Below are positions 24,848-34,194 of a stretch of DNA of 64,000 nucleotides, one piece after another. The translations under genes were made by a program, and so were the position numbers. Within the stretch, counting starts at the first letter, position 1; each line of letters begins with the position of its first letter. This stretch comes from Arthrobacter gandavensis (GTDB taxonomy: Bacteria > Actinomycetota > Actinomycetes > Actinomycetales > Micrococcaceae): assembly GCF_015355785.1 (NCBI RefSeq), contig NZ_JADKYW010000006.1, positions 454,936-518,935 of the forward strand, given 5' to 3'. The notes beneath the pieces are model-generated. The model made no database searches. It was not told the origin of the DNA and was given only the letters and a program-made list of their open reading frames with translations.

Positions 24848-26542
24848 ATGAGTGCTACCTCTGTATCCGGCACCTACGAGCCGAAGACCAAGCTCGGGCG
24901 CATCACCAACTTCGTCGACTCCCGCGTGAGCGGCTCGATGATGGTCAAAGAGTTCGGCCGCAAGGTCTTTCCTGACCACTGGTCCTTCATGTTTGGTGAA
25001 GTGGCGCTCTACAGCTTCGTCATCCTGCTCCTCTCCGGAACGTTCCTGACCTTCTTCTTTGATCCGTCCATGGCGGAGACCCACTACGAAGGCAGCTACG
25101 TTCCGCTCAAGGGCGTGGAAATGTCCGTCGCCTACGCTTCGTCGCTGGATATCTCCTTCGACGTCCGCGGCGGTCTGTTCATGCGCCAGGTCCACCACTG
25201 GTCGGCCCTGCTGTTCGTTGCCTCTGTTTCGGTGCACATGCTGCGCGTGTTCTTTACCGGCGCGTTCCGCAAGCCCCGCGAACTGAACTGGGTTGTGGGC
25301 GGCGTGCTGCTCATCCTGGCCCTGGCTGCCGGCTTCACCGGCTACTCGCTCCCCGATGATCTGCTCTCCGGCAACGGCCTGCGCATCATCGACGGCGTCA
25401 TCAAGGCTGTCCCGGTTGTTGGAACCTACATCAGCTTCTTCCTCTTCGGCGGCGAGTTCCCCGGCACCGCCGTGATTGGACGCCTGTACGTCCTGCACAT
25501 CCTGCTGGTACCTGCCCTGATCCTGCTGATGATCGGCATCCACCTGTTCATGGTCGTCATCCACAAGCACACCCAGTGGCGCGGCCCGGGACGGACCAAC
25601 AACAACGTTGTCGGTTTCCCGGTTGGTCCGGTCTACGCAGCGAAGGCCGGCGGGTTCTTCTTCATCGTCTTCGGTATCATCGCGTTCATCTCCGCCGTGT
25701 TCACCATCAACCCGATCTGGAACTACGGCCCGTACGACCCCTCCCCCGTGTCCGCAGGCACCCAGCCTGACTGGTACATCGGCTGGGTTGACGGTGCCCT
25801 GCGCCTGATGCCGGGCTGGCTGTTCGGCTTCCCCTTCGAATGGAACATTCCGTTCCCCTGGGGAGTGAACACGCTCTCCCTCAACGTCCTGCTGCCGGCC
25901 CTGGTGCCCGCAGGCATCGTCTTCACGCTGCTGTTCACCTGGCCGTGGATCGAAGCCTGGGTCACCAAGGACAAGCGGATCCACAACCTTCTGGACCGTC
26001 CGCGCAACGCTCCGACCCGCACCGGCATCGGTGTGGCCGGCGTCATCTTCTACTGTGTCATGTGGGCTGCTGCCAGCTCCGACCTCATCGCCACGCACTT
26101 CCTGGTGTCGCTGAACGATGTGACGTACTGGCTCCGCTTCCTGTTCTTCTTCGGACCGGTTATCGGATTCATCGTGGCCCGCCGCATCGCCCTGGCCCTC
26201 CAGCGCAAGGACCGCGAGATCGTTCTCCATGGCGTCGAGAGCGGACGCATCGTCCGTCTCCCGCACGGTGAGTACATCGAGGTCCACGAACCGCTGGACG
26301 AGTTCAAGCGCTACAAGCTGGTTGCGTTCGACTCCCCCGAGGTCACCCCGGCCCAGCCGGATGCCAAGGGCAGGATCAGCCGCAGCGAGAAGCGCCGCGG
26401 AGCGCTTTCCCGGTTCTTCTTCGAAGACCGCGTGGCTCCGGTGACTCCTGCCGAGCTTGAAGCCGCGCACCACCACGAGCCGCATGCCGAGGTTGAGGCA
26501 AGCGAAGTGGATGAGGCTCCGGCTTCAATCGAGAAGCACTAG
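24848..26542 (+). CDS. qcrB: Cytochrome b subunit of the bcc complex
   Basis: A 564-residue protein with eight to nine transmembrane helices. Heme-b ligation is indicated by the His in RQVHHWSALLFVASVSVHMLR and the later HILLVPALILLMIGIHLFM. The Qo-site region GTAVIGRLYVLHI and the PDWYIGWVDGALR motif (PEWY-like, here PDWY) are present. The ~110-residue charged cytoplasmic C-terminal tail, rich in His and Glu, is longer than in mitochondrial cytochrome b but usual for actinobacteria. A strong terminator follows. Confidence 0.95.
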   Translation: MSATSVSGTYEPKTKLGRITNFVDSRVSGSMMVKEFGRKVFPDHWSFMFGEVALYSFVILLLSGTFLTFFFDPSMAETHYEGSYVPLKGVEMSVAYASSLDISFDVRGGLFMRQVHHWSALLFVASVSVHMLRVFFTGAFRKPRELNWVVGGVLLILALAAGFTGYSLPDDLLSGNGLRIIDGVIKAVPVVGTYISFFLFGGEFPGTAVIGRLYVLHILLVPALILLMIGIHLFMVVIHKHTQWRGPGRTNNNVVGFPVGPVYAAKAGGFFFIVFGIIAFISAVFTINPIWNYGPYDPSPVSAGTQPDWYIGWVDGALRLMPGWLFGFPFEWNIPFPWGVNTLSLNVLLPALVPAGIVFTLLFTWPWIEAWVTKDKRIHNLLDRPRNAPTRTGIGVAGVIFYCVMWAAASSDLIATHFLVSLNDVTYWLRFLFFFGPVIGFIVARRIALALQRKDREIVLHGVESGRIVRLPHGEYIEVHEPLDEFKRYKLVAFDSPEVTPAQPDAKGRISRSEKRRGALSRFFFEDRVAPVTPAELEAAHHHEPHAEVEASEVDEAPASIEKH

Positions 26543-26555
26543 CACGCCAAGACAA

Positions 26556-26585
26556 GAAGCCCCCGTCCTGAAGGACGGGGGCTTC
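26556..26585. terminator. Terminator after qcrB
   Basis: 13-bp arms GAAGCCCCCGTCC (26556-26568) and GGACGGGGGCTTC (26573-26585) with loop TGAA, then TTCG. It can act on both convergent transcription units. Confidence 0.85.
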
Positions 26586-26638
26586 TTCGCGTTCTTACGG
26601 CTTGGCTTTCCGCGGATCAGCGGGCCCCCAGGCGAGGC

Positions 26639-27196
26639 CTACAGCTCGAAGGGCACCTTCGACGGCAGCGGATACCGGCGCACGGGGTGGTCCAGATCCG
26701 AGAACGGTGCAGAACCAATACCCAGCTTGGTGAAGTCCAGCCGGGATTCCCTCAGGACCACCTGGATGCCTTTGACTGCCAGCTTTACGTCAGGGACGAG
26801 GCAGAGAATGTTGAGCTTGTACGGGCTGAAGCCGGTCTCTTCAACCGATCCGAGCCCCCGCCAGGAGAAGTAGGTGCCTATGGCAGTGGCAGCCTTGTGT
26901 TCAAGGTACCGGTCGCGCTCGGTCCCGTCCCTGGATTTGAGCGCGTATTGGGCTATGACCCAGTGCTGCTCCTCCTCCGGAATTTCGGCGTACCCCTCCC
27001 CAGCGGCGGACACGCCAAACTCCCGCATCAGCTCCTGAGCCTGGCCGGGTTCGATGCCTTCCTGCACGGAGACGGAACCTTCGTGTCCTACCCTGCCCTT
27101 GGTGGTCATGAGCGAGCGGTCCTCAGGCTCATAGACGACTTCCTTGAAAAGCATCCCGCGCGGCGGGTCCTGCCTGTACATCCTCAGGATCTCCAT
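26639..27196 (-). CDS. Unrecognised protein cotranscribed with a GntR regulator
   Basis: A 185-residue soluble protein that I cannot place in a family. It begins MEILRMYRQDPPRGMLFKEV, has no membrane segment or signal, is mixed alpha/beta by composition with an acidic middle (AEIPEEEQHW), and ends LPSKVPFEL. The ATG at 27196 has GGAGGGG 7 nt upstream, and the open frame upstream of it overlaps the regulator. The gene starts 23 nt after the GntR stop, so the two form an operon and this is probably what the regulator controls or serves. Base composition matches its neighbours. Confidence 0.75.
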   Translation of the reverse strand: MEILRMYRQDPPRGMLFKEVVYEPEDRSLMTTKGRVGHEGSVSVQEGIEPGQAQELMREFGVSAAGEGYAEIPEEEQHWVIAQYALKSRDGTERDRYLEHKAATAIGTYFSWRGLGSVEETGFSPYKLNILCLVPDVKLAVKGIQVVLRESRLDFTKLGIGSAPFSDLDHPVRRYPLPSKVPFEL

Positions 27197-27219
27197 TCGG
27201 CGACCCCTCCGTTCTTGGT

Positions 27220-28095
27220 TCAGGTCGCCTGATGGCGTCCGGGGTGGTAGGTGCGCGGCGTACGGATTCCCGGCCGCTGGAGCGGCACCCAGAGCTTGTA
27301 GCGGTCGGCACGGTAGTAGGACACGGAATAGTCCACCATCGACCGGGAGACGTACGCGTGGCGCTGGATCTTGAGGAGCGGCGCGCCAAGGTCCACGTTC
27401 AGCAGCCTCGCTGTCGACGCAGTGGCTGCCGTGGCCTCGATGGTGTCCTCGCCCCACTCAATGACCATGCCGTACCGCTCACTGAGGACCCGGTACAGCG
27501 AGGTGGGGGGCTCTTCCTCCAACATGCCGGGAACGTGCCAGGCGGGGATGAAGTTTTCGTCCACGCTCATGGGTTCACCGTCGGCCAGCAGCTGCCGGCG
27601 GAACCGCACCACGGGCTGTCCGGGGTCGATCTGCAGTTCCCGGGCGACAAGGTGGGATGCAGGCACCTGTTCGAATGTCAGCACGCGCGCATCCGGCACC
27701 ATGCCGCGGCGGTGCATTTCCTCGCTGTAGGAGGTTAGTTTGATCTGCAGGTCCATCTTGGGCCTGGCCACGAAGGTGCCGACGCCAACGACGCGTTCCA
27801 GCACCTCGTCCGCCACCAGGGCGTCAATGGCCTGGCGGACGGTCATCCGGGCAACCTTGAAGTGTTCGGACAGTTCCCGTTCCGAGGGCACAGCTGTTCC
27901 GGGAGGGGCATGCTGTTCGACGAACCGCCGCAGGATCTCTTCCAGCTGCCGGTGCTTCGGCACCCCGGCTGCCGAGTCGATTCCTTCCGGGAAGGATTTC
28001 AGGGCACGCCTGATCACGGCGCGGGGACCGTCAGGCCAGGCGATGCTTCGGACATGGGAGGGCGGGACCTTCCTTTGGGTGGAGTGCTTATCCAA
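27220..28095 (-). CDS. GntR/HutC family transcriptional regulator
   Basis: Up to 291 residues: a GntR winged helix (about 50-115, PKHRQLEEILRRFVE ... GTAVPSERELSEHFKVARMTVRQAIDALVADEVLERVVGVGTFVA in parts) and a C-terminal UTRA ligand domain (YSEEMHRRGMVPDARVL ... VDYSVSYYRADRYKL), as in DasR/NagR/PhnF. Such regulators usually sense sugar phosphates or related small molecules. The start is uncertain: the TTG at 28095 overlaps a TATCCT promoter-like box, and a GTG at 28017 (265 residues) is an alternative. Confidence 0.85.
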   Translation of the reverse strand: MDKHSTQRKVPPSHVRSIAWPDGPRAVIRRALKSFPEGIDSAAGVPKHRQLEEILRRFVEQHAPPGTAVPSERELSEHFKVARMTVRQAIDALVADEVLERVVGVGTFVARPKMDLQIKLTSYSEEMHRRGMVPDARVLTFEQVPASHLVARELQIDPGQPVVRFRRQLLADGEPMSVDENFIPAWHVPGMLEEEPPTSLYRVLSERYGMVIEWGEDTIEATAATASTARLLNVDLGAPLLKIQRHAYVSRSMVDYSVSYYRADRYKLWVPLQRPGIRTPRTYHPGRHQAT

Positions 28096-28173
28096 GGATA
28101 CCGGGACGGATGCCGGCTACGGACGTCCACTCCTGCAGGCAGGGCACTGTTCCGGTGCGGGTGCACGCAGAAA

Positions 28174-28207
28174 CGGAGGGCCCGCAGTCTTACCTGCGGA
28201 CCCTCCG
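28174..28207 (-). terminator. Terminator after ctaF
   Basis: CGGAGGG-C-CCGCAG pairs with CTGCGG-A-CCCTCCG (28174-28186 with 28192-28207 region) with one internal mismatch and a 6-nt loop; on the minus strand GTTT follows. It would end the ctaCDF transcript. Confidence 0.6.
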
Positions 28208-28238
28208 GCCAACTGATCTTTAGTTGTGGCTGCTAAGC

Positions 28239-28640
28239 CTAGTGAGCGTGGTTACCGCGGCTGTATTCGTATACCCAGCCGATCAGCCCGACCACGGCCA
28301 GACCGGCGCTGATGTACAGCACCCACCAACCCACGGCGAGGCCAAGGAACGCTCCGGCGCAGGCGGTCGCCAGGACCAGCGGCCACCAGCTCCAGGGGCT
28401 GAAGAAGCCCTGTTCGCCGGATCCTTCGTGGATTTCAGCATCGAGCCGGTCTTCCGGGCGCATGCCGACGCGGCGGGCCGTGAACATCAGGTAGTACCCG
28501 ATCATCAGGGACATGCCGGCGGTCAGGAACAGCGCCAGGAAGCCCACCGGCTCCATCCACTCAACGAGGTAACCGTAGACGACGCCAACCGCTGCGAAGA
28601 AGGGCGCCATCAGGAGGAAGAGCTTTGCCTCGATTTTCAC
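28239..28640 (-). CDS. ctaF: Cytochrome c oxidase subunit IV (actinobacterial type)
   Basis: A 133-residue membrane protein with four helices: [58 protein letters not shown] and [16 protein letters not shown]. The central soluble segment [25 protein letters not shown] is diagnostic for the actinobacterial CtaF. It is a structural subunit of the aa3 oxidase. It overlaps ctaD by 4 bp (ATGA) and is the last gene of ctaCDF. Confidence 0.95.
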   Translation of the reverse strand: MKIEAKLFLLMAPFFAAVGVVYGYLVEWMEPVGFLALFLTAGMSLMIGYYLMFTARRVGMRPEDRLDAEIHEGSGEQGFFSPWSWWPLVLATACAGAFLGLAVGWWVLYISAGLAVVGLIGWVYEYSRGNHAH

Positions 28641-30364
28641 TTGACGCTCTCCTTGCGGTCAGCCGAACCATAGACCTGGCCGGGTGCGGACTCGTTGGTG
28701 ACGGTCTGCTGCAGTTCCGGGTGGTGCAGGTCCAGGGCCGGACGCTCCGAACGGATTCGGGGCAGCGACGTGAAGTTGTGGCGCGGCGGCGGGCAGGACG
28801 TAGCCCACTCCAGCGAGGCACCAAAGCCCCACGGGTCGTCAACTTCAACCTTCTTGCCGTGGCGCCAGGTGATGTACACGTTCCAGAAGAACGGAATCAG
28901 GGAGGCACCCAGGACGAAGGAGGCGATCGTGGAGAACTGGTTCATTGCGGTGAAGTTGTCCTCGACCAGGTAGTCCGCGTAGCGGCGCGGCATGCCGATG
29001 ACGCCCAGCCAGTGCTGGATCATGAACGTGCCGTGGAAGCCCAGGAACAGCAGCCAGAAGTGGATCTTGCCGAGGCGTTCGTTGAGCATCTTGCCGGTCC
29101 ACTTGGGCCACCAGAAGTAGAATCCTGCGAACATCGCGAACACCACTGTGCCGAAGACCACGTAGTGGAAGTGGGCAACCACGAAGTAGGTGTCCGAGAC
29201 GTGGAAGTCCAGCGGCGGAGCCGAGAGGATGATGCCGGTCAGGCCACCGAAGAGGAAGGTGATCAGGAAGCCGATGCTCCAGAGCATCGGAGTCTCAAAG
29301 GTGATCGATCCGCGCCACATGGTGCCGATCCAGTTGAAGAACTTCACGCCGGTCGGTACCGCGATAAGCATGGTCATGAAAGCGAAGAACGGCAGCATGA
29401 CGGCGCCGGTCACGTACATGTGGTGGGCCCACACGGTCACGGACAGGGCAGCAATGGCGATCGTTGCGTAGACCAGGCCCTTGTAGCCAAAGATCGGCTT
29501 GCGGCTGAAGACCGGGAAGATCTCCGACACGATGCCGAAGAACGGCAGGGCGATAATGTACACCTCGGGGTGGCCGAAGAACCAGAAGAGGTGCTGCCAC
29601 AGGACTGCGCCGCCGTTTTCCGGATCGAAGATGTGCGCCCCGAATCGGCGGTCCGCACCAAGTGCGAACAGCGCAGCAGCCAGCGGCGGGAAGGCCATCA
29701 GGATCAGGATGGCGGTCACCAGCGTGTTCCAGGTGAAGATCGGCATCCGCCACATGGTCATGCCGGGGGCGCGCATGCAGATGATCGTGGTGATGAAGTT
29801 GACCGCACCGAGGATCGTGCCGAATCCGGAGAGGGCAAGGCCGAAGACCCAGAGGTCACCGCCAACGCCCGGCGAGAATGTCGTATTCGACAATGGCGCA
29901 TAGGCGAACCAGCCAAAGGAAGCGGCGCCCTGCGGGGTGATGAACCCGGAGACCGCGATGGTGCTGCCAAAGAGGAAGAACCAGAAAGCCAGTGCGTTCA
30001 GCCGGGGGAAGGCGACGTCGGGTGCGCCGATCTGCAGCGGCATCATCACGTTCGCGAAGCCGGCGAAGAGCGGGGTGGCGAACATCAGCAGCATGACGGT
30101 GCCGTGCATGGTGAACAGCTGGTTGTACTGTTCCTTGGTCTGCAGGATCTGCATACCGGGTTCAAACAGCTCGGCACGGATGACCAGGGCCATCACGCCG
30201 CCGAGGCAGAAGAAAATGAATGACGCGATCAGGTACATGTACCCGATGGTCTTGTGGTCAGTGGAGGTGATCCAGTTGACGACGATGCGTCCCTTGGAGA
30301 CCGGCACGACGCGCGGGGCGACCCGGGTGCCTGATTCCTCCGAAGTGTATTCCAGGGTAGTCAT
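28637..30364 (-). CDS. ctaD: Cytochrome c oxidase subunit I
   Basis: A 575-residue, twelve-helix catalytic subunit. The binuclear-centre motif [13 protein letters not shown] (with the His-Tyr pair), the two CuB histidines in [10 protein letters not shown], and the heme a/a3 histidine region [15 protein letters not shown] are all present, as is the proton-channel segment near the N-terminus. It reduces oxygen and pumps protons. The start has AGGAGGAAAGCT upstream. A 532-residue open frame on the opposite strand is a codon-bias shadow of this gene. Confidence 0.97.
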   Translation of the reverse strand: MTTLEYTSEESGTRVAPRVVPVSKGRIVVNWITSTDHKTIGYMYLIASFIFFCLGGVMALVIRAELFEPGMQILQTKEQYNQLFTMHGTVMLLMFATPLFAGFANVMMPLQIGAPDVAFPRLNALAFWFFLFGSTIAVSGFITPQGAASFGWFAYAPLSNTTFSPGVGGDLWVFGLALSGFGTILGAVNFITTIICMRAPGMTMWRMPIFTWNTLVTAILILMAFPPLAAALFALGADRRFGAHIFDPENGGAVLWQHLFWFFGHPEVYIIALPFFGIVSEIFPVFSRKPIFGYKGLVYATIAIAALSVTVWAHHMYVTGAVMLPFFAFMTMLIAVPTGVKFFNWIGTMWRGSITFETPMLWSIGFLITFLFGGLTGIILSAPPLDFHVSDTYFVVAHFHYVVFGTVVFAMFAGFYFWWPKWTGKMLNERLGKIHFWLLFLGFHGTFMIQHWLGVIGMPRRYADYLVEDNFTAMNQFSTIASFVLGASLIPFFWNVYITWRHGKKVEVDDPWGFGASLEWATSCPPPRHNFTSLPRIRSERPALDLHHPELQQTVTNESAPGQVYGSADRKESVK

Positions 30365-30382
30365 AGCTTTCCTCCTACCTCC

Positions 30383-31228
30383 TTACTTCGTCGGATTCAG
30401 GTTGGTGTTGCGGTCGTACTCTGCACCCAGCTGACCATCGTCCAGCGTGGCCAGGTAGGCGTTGTACTCGGCCTCGGAGACGACCTTCACGTTGAAGAGC
30501 ATCTCGGAGTGGTACTCGCCGCAGAGTTCGGCACACTTGCCTTCGAAGGTGCCTTCCTGCTGCGGGGTGAGGGTGATGTAGTTGGTGCGGCCGGGAATCA
30601 TGTCCCGCTTCTGCAGGAACGCGGGCACCCAGAAGGAGTGGATGACGTCGCGGGAGTTCAGCTGCAGTTCAACGGACTTGTTGACCGGCAGGTACAGGGT
30701 TGGGAACTCGTCCTGGGTCTTTTCCTCGCCGTCCAGGTTCACCTGGACGCCGCTGTAGTACTTGTCTTCCTTGACGTAGTTGAAGTCCCAGGCCCACTGC
30801 TTGCCGCGGACGTCCACAATGACGTCCGGATCGTCCACGCGGGCGTCGAGCGCCCGGATGTCGCGGTCGGTGAAGAAGAAGAGCACCAGGACCATGAACA
30901 GCGGGATGGCCGTGTAGAAGATTTCCAGCGGCAGGTTGTAGCTGAGCTGGCGGGGGTAGCCGGTCTCGTTCTTACGGCGACGGTAGGCGATGATGCACCA
31001 CAGGATCAGTCCCCAGGTGAGGATACCTACGGCCAGCGCAGCAATCCATGAATTGACCCAGAGGTCCATGATGCGGCCGGTGTGGTTGGTCGTGTCCCGT
31101 TCCGTGGGCAGCCAGCCCTTTTGGACATCTGATGAACAACCCGATAAAAACAACGCGCCGGCCGACGTTACGGCTGAGATCTTTAAGATCCTGGCGCGTC
31201 GGCTGCTGGTTCGGTCCTGCGAACTCAC
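30383..31228 (-). CDS. ctaC: Cytochrome c oxidase subunit II (lipoprotein)
   Basis: A 281-residue subunit carrying the CuA centre: CAELCGEYHSEM provides two Cys, His and Met ligands, with the upstream His in VIHSFWVPAF. An N-terminal lipobox (LSGC, Cys31) and two transmembrane helices anchor it. It receives electrons from QcrC. The GTG start has AGGAAGGG 6 nt upstream. It heads the ctaCDF operon, with an 18-nt gap to ctaD. The 184 bp upstream toward erpA should hold the promoter; I see no clear hexamers. Confidence 0.96.
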   Translation of the reverse strand: MSSQDRTSSRRARILKISAVTSAGALFLSGCSSDVQKGWLPTERDTTNHTGRIMDLWVNSWIAALAVGILTWGLILWCIIAYRRRKNETGYPRQLSYNLPLEIFYTAIPLFMVLVLFFFTDRDIRALDARVDDPDVIVDVRGKQWAWDFNYVKEDKYYSGVQVNLDGEEKTQDEFPTLYLPVNKSVELQLNSRDVIHSFWVPAFLQKRDMIPGRTNYITLTPQQEGTFEGKCAELCGEYHSEMLFNVKVVSEAEYNAYLATLDDGQLGAEYDRNTNLNPTK

Positions 31229-31412
31229 AGACGGCCCTTCCTCTTGTTACGTGCAAGTGCGGCACAGCGGACAGAAAATCCCCCAGCTGCGCACGATCAG
31301 TTTTACTACTACGTGTAGAGCTTACCCCGGACGCGGTGCAGTCCAGTGACAGACCGCACCGCGTGCCGGGCAGAATACCCTCTGTTACGGCCCGCAAGCC
31401 GCGGTTTCAGGC

Positions 31413-31802
31413 CTAGTGGAAGGAGTCTCCACAGGCGCAGGAGCCGCCGGCATTGGGATTGTCGATGGTGAAACCCTGCTTGGAAATCGTGTCTTCGAAG
31501 TCAATCGAGGCTCCGGCGAGGTAGGGCACGCTCATCTTGTCGACGATCACCTCTACGCCGTCGAAGTCGCGCACGGCATCCCCGTCGAGCACCCGCTCGT
31601 CGAAGTAAAGCTGGTAGATCAGGCCCGAGCAGCCTCCGGGCTGAACGGCGACCCGCAGCCGCAGGTCGGTGCGGCCCTCCTGCTCAAGGAGGGAGCGGAC
31701 TTTGCCGGCAGCTACCTCGGAGAGCATCACGTCATGCGTGGGCAGTTCTTCGGCGGCTTCGGTTCCAACCAGGCCAGCGTTCTCACTCGTGGAAGTGCTC
31801 AT
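31413..31802 (-). CDS. erpA: Iron-sulfur cluster insertion protein ErpA (A-type carrier)
   Basis: A 129-residue HesB/IscA/ErpA family carrier. The cluster-binding cysteines are in GGCSG and the C-terminal SCACGDSF, and AVQPGGCSGLIYQLYFDE is the family signature. It delivers Fe-S clusters to apoproteins. A 20-residue N-terminal extension rich in Ser/Glu is common in actinobacteria. The ATG at 31802 was chosen for the GAAAGAGAG upstream; the open frame extends 24 codons further without a ribosome site. Confidence 0.92.
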   Translation of the reverse strand: MSTSTSENAGLVGTEAAEELPTHDVMLSEVAAGKVRSLLEQEGRTDLRLRVAVQPGGCSGLIYQLYFDERVLDGDAVRDFDGVEVIVDKMSVPYLAGASIDFEDTISKQGFTIDNPNAGGSCACGDSFH

Positions 31803-31912
31803 TGCTTCTCTCTTTCCGTCCGGGCGGCCGGACCCCTCAGCAGCTTGCCGCTGGGCGGTCCGGTGCCAGTTCACTCAATGGTACGTCGGCGCACCCCTCC
31901 AGCAGTAACGGC

Positions 31913-33319
31913 CTAGGGGGTTTCCTGCATTCCCAGGCGGGCCAAAAGAAGGGCCTCGGCGAGAATCGCTTTCTCGAAGTCACCCAGGTGCAGGGACTCA
32001 TTCGCCGAGTGCGCCCGGGAATCCGGATCCTCGACGCCGGTGATCAGGATCGATGCCTGCGGGAAGACCTCAACGAGGTCCGCAATGAACGGGATCGAGC
32101 CGCCTACGCCCATTTCGACGGGCGTTGTGGCCCACGCCGTTTCCAGCGCCCAGAGCGCAGTCCGGGCAGCGGGGGCGGAAGTGTCAGTGGCGAAGGCGTT
32201 GCCCCGCTCCCCCGGCATGAAGGTCACTTCTGCGCCGAGGGGGGCGTTGGCGGCCAGGTGGCGGGCCATGGCGTCCATCGCCGCTTCGGGGTCCTGCCCC
32301 GGGGCCAGGCGCATGGAGAACTTTGCCCGGGCCGAGGGCTGGATGGTGTTGGAGGACATCGCCACGGAAGGCACGTCGATACCAATGATCGACAGTGCCG
32401 GTTTGGTCCACAGGCGGGACGCAATGGACCCCTCCCCCGCGAGCTGCACCGAATCCAGGACCGATGAATCCTGCCGGAAGTCCTCCTCCGGGTAGTCCAC
32501 CTCGGCGTCGTCGTATCCTTCCAGTCCAGCGATCGCGAGGTTGCCGCGTTCGTCGTGGAAAGTGGCGATCAGCCGGGCCAGCAGCGTCGGCGCGTCAAGC
32601 ACCGGTCCACCGAACATGCCCGAATGCACGGCATGGCCAAGCACCCGAACCTCGAAGGTGCCGTCGACCAGGCCCCGCAGGCTGGTGGTCAGGGCCGGTG
32701 TTCCAACCTTCCAGTTGCCGGAGTCCGCGACCACGATCACATCGGCGCGGAGCAGGTCCCGGTGCGTTTCGAGGAACGAGCGGAAGGTTGGTGAGCCTGC
32801 TTCTTCCTCGCCTTCGATGAAGAACGTGATGCCCACGCCCGGCTCGTCCCCGAGCACGTCGTTAAGGGCGCGCAGGGCCGCGGCATGCACCATGATTCCC
32901 GCTTTGTCATCCGCGGCGCCGCGGCCGTAGAGCCGGCCGTTGCGTTCAGTCGCGGTAAACGGTTCGGTCTCCCAGAGTGCCGGATCGCCCGGCGGCTGGA
33001 CGTCGTGGTGGGCGTAGAGGAGGACAGTCGGCTTGCCGGGTGCGGCAGGACGGCGGGCGACGACGGCGGGGCCGCCGGGCTTGCCGTTGTTGTCCACCCG
33101 CAGGATCTGCACGTCATCCAGGCCGGCGCCGCGGAGCAGCTCGGCCACGGCGTCCGCTGAGCGGTCCAGGTTCTTGGGGTCGAAGGAATCCCAGGCAATT
33201 CCGGGAATGGCTACCAGCCTGGTCAGGTCCTCGAGCGTGCGGGGAAATGCCGCAGCAACGCTGGCGCGCAGCGCCGCCTCGTCCGGGACCGTGCTGGAGG
33301 TGTGGGTAGAGGAAGTCAT
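31913..33319 (-). CDS. M20 family metallopeptidase (dipeptidase)
   Basis: A 468-residue zinc peptidase of the M20/CPG2 group. Metal and catalytic motifs: YAHHDVQPPGD (His and Asp), GRGAADDKAG (bridging Asp), FIEGEEEAGS (catalytic Glu and metal Glu), and a C-terminal His (SLHLGDFEKA region). A dimerisation domain is inserted after about residue 200. The family hydrolyses dipeptides or acyl-amino acids. TAGGGT ends 7 nt before the ATG at 33319, overlapping an in-frame GTG three codons upstream, which favours the ATG and leaderless initiation. Confidence 0.9.
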   Translation of the reverse strand: MTSSTHTSSTVPDEAALRASVAAAFPRTLEDLTRLVAIPGIAWDSFDPKNLDRSADAVAELLRGAGLDDVQILRVDNNGKPGGPAVVARRPAAPGKPTVLLYAHHDVQPPGDPALWETEPFTATERNGRLYGRGAADDKAGIMVHAAALRALNDVLGDEPGVGITFFIEGEEEAGSPTFRSFLETHRDLLRADVIVVADSGNWKVGTPALTTSLRGLVDGTFEVRVLGHAVHSGMFGGPVLDAPTLLARLIATFHDERGNLAIAGLEGYDDAEVDYPEEDFRQDSSVLDSVQLAGEGSIASRLWTKPALSIIGIDVPSVAMSSNTIQPSARAKFSMRLAPGQDPEAAMDAMARHLAANAPLGAEVTFMPGERGNAFATDTSAPAARTALWALETAWATTPVEMGVGGSIPFIADLVEVFPQASILITGVEDPDSRAHSANESLHLGDFEKAILAEALLLARLGMQETP

Positions 33320-33326
33320 AGGCCAC

Positions 33327-33332
33327 ACCCTA
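33327..33332 (-). promoter_or_regulatory. -10 box for the M20 peptidase gene (leaderless)
   Basis: TAGGGT on the minus strand, 7 nt before the ATG at 33319. Confidence 0.5.
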
Positions 33333-33436
33333 CAACTGCGTACCCTGCCGGTTCGAGGCGCGGGCCTGCGGCAACGCCTGAAACGTGCGGGGTGCAGGCG
33401 TGCCGTAACCGCCGCGCAGGGAACGTGGTGTTCAGG

Positions 33437-33442
33437 TATCCT
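33437..33442 (+). promoter_or_regulatory. -10 box for the DUF3043 gene (leaderless)
   Basis: TATCCT, with 6 nt to the GTG at 33449 and no ribosome site between. Confidence 0.6.
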
Positions 33443-33448
33443 TGATGA

Positions 33449-34051
33449 GTGTTCGGACGAAAGAAAGAAGCGCCCACCGCGCAGGAAACTGTGGATCAGG
33501 CAGCTGCAGACCAGGCCGCCTCACCGAAGCAGGGCAGCTCCGCCGGGAAGGGTGCGCCCACTCCGCGGCGCAAGGATCAGGTTGCTGCGCGCCAGCGCCC
33601 GCTGGTTCCCAATGACCGCAAAGCTGCCCGCGAGGCCAGCCGTGCCGCCATGCGCGAGGAACGCCTCAAGACGCGTGCCGCCCTGGATACCGGCGACGAA
33701 CGCTATCTGCCCCTGCGTGACAAGGGCCCCAACCGGCGCTTCGTGCGCGATGTGGTGGACGCACGCTGGAACGTTGGCGAATTCGTGATGATCGCCGCTG
33801 CCGTCTTTGTGGTGGCCAGCTTCATCCAAAACCTCACCATACAGAGCTTCATCCTCATGGCCTTCTGGGCACTGATTGTGCTGGTGATAGTGGACAGCAT
33901 CCGTATCCGCTTCCTCCTGCGCCGCCGGCTCACCAAAAAGTTTGGGTCTCCCAACCAGGGCGACGTCTGGTACGGAATCTCCCGTGCCCTGCAGCTGCGC
34001 CGTTTCCGTCTGCCCAAGCCGCAGGTGCGCCGCGGCGAGAAGGTCAGCTAG
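33449..34051 (+). CDS. DUF3043 membrane protein
   Basis: A 200-residue actinobacterial DUF3043 protein: a long charged N-terminal half (RRKDQVAARQRPLVPNDRKAAR), a conserved RFVRDVVDARWNVGE segment, two transmembrane helices (about 113-131 and 135-152) and a basic C-terminal tail. Function unknown; conserved beside dipeptidase and pyrD genes in Micrococcales. A strong terminator follows. The GTG start is supported by the -10 box 6 nt before it. Confidence 0.9.
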   Translation: MFGRKKEAPTAQETVDQAAADQAASPKQGSSAGKGAPTPRRKDQVAARQRPLVPNDRKAAREASRAAMREERLKTRAALDTGDERYLPLRDKGPNRRFVRDVVDARWNVGEFVMIAAAVFVVASFIQNLTIQSFILMAFWALIVLVIVDSIRIRFLLRRRLTKKFGSPNQGDVWYGISRALQLRRFRLPKPQVRRGEKVS

Positions 34052-34103
34052 CGGACCTCGGCCCTGCACGGCACTGACGTGTCCATGGAAACCAGATGAT
34101 GAC

Positions 34104-34142
34104 ATAAAAGAAGGGACCGGTTCAGCCGGTCCCTTCTTTTAT
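34104..34142. terminator. Bidirectional terminator between DUF3043 and pyrD
   Basis: A 17-bp stem (34104-34120 with 34126-34142), loop TTCAG, with A-tract and T-tract at its outer ends, so it functions as an intrinsic terminator in both directions. Confidence 0.92.
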
Positions 34143-34194
34143 GTCCCGCATGTTCCTGCCAGATGTCCCGTTCGGGTCTACCGCTTACCGGATC

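Noticed and set aside
28625-30223. 532-codon plus-strand open frame across ctaD
   Set aside because: It is entirely antisense to subunit I, rich in Asp/His/Gln/Glu from complementing hydrophobic codons, has no ribosome site and no domain. The same applies to the 552-codon antisense frame across qcrB (24827-26485).
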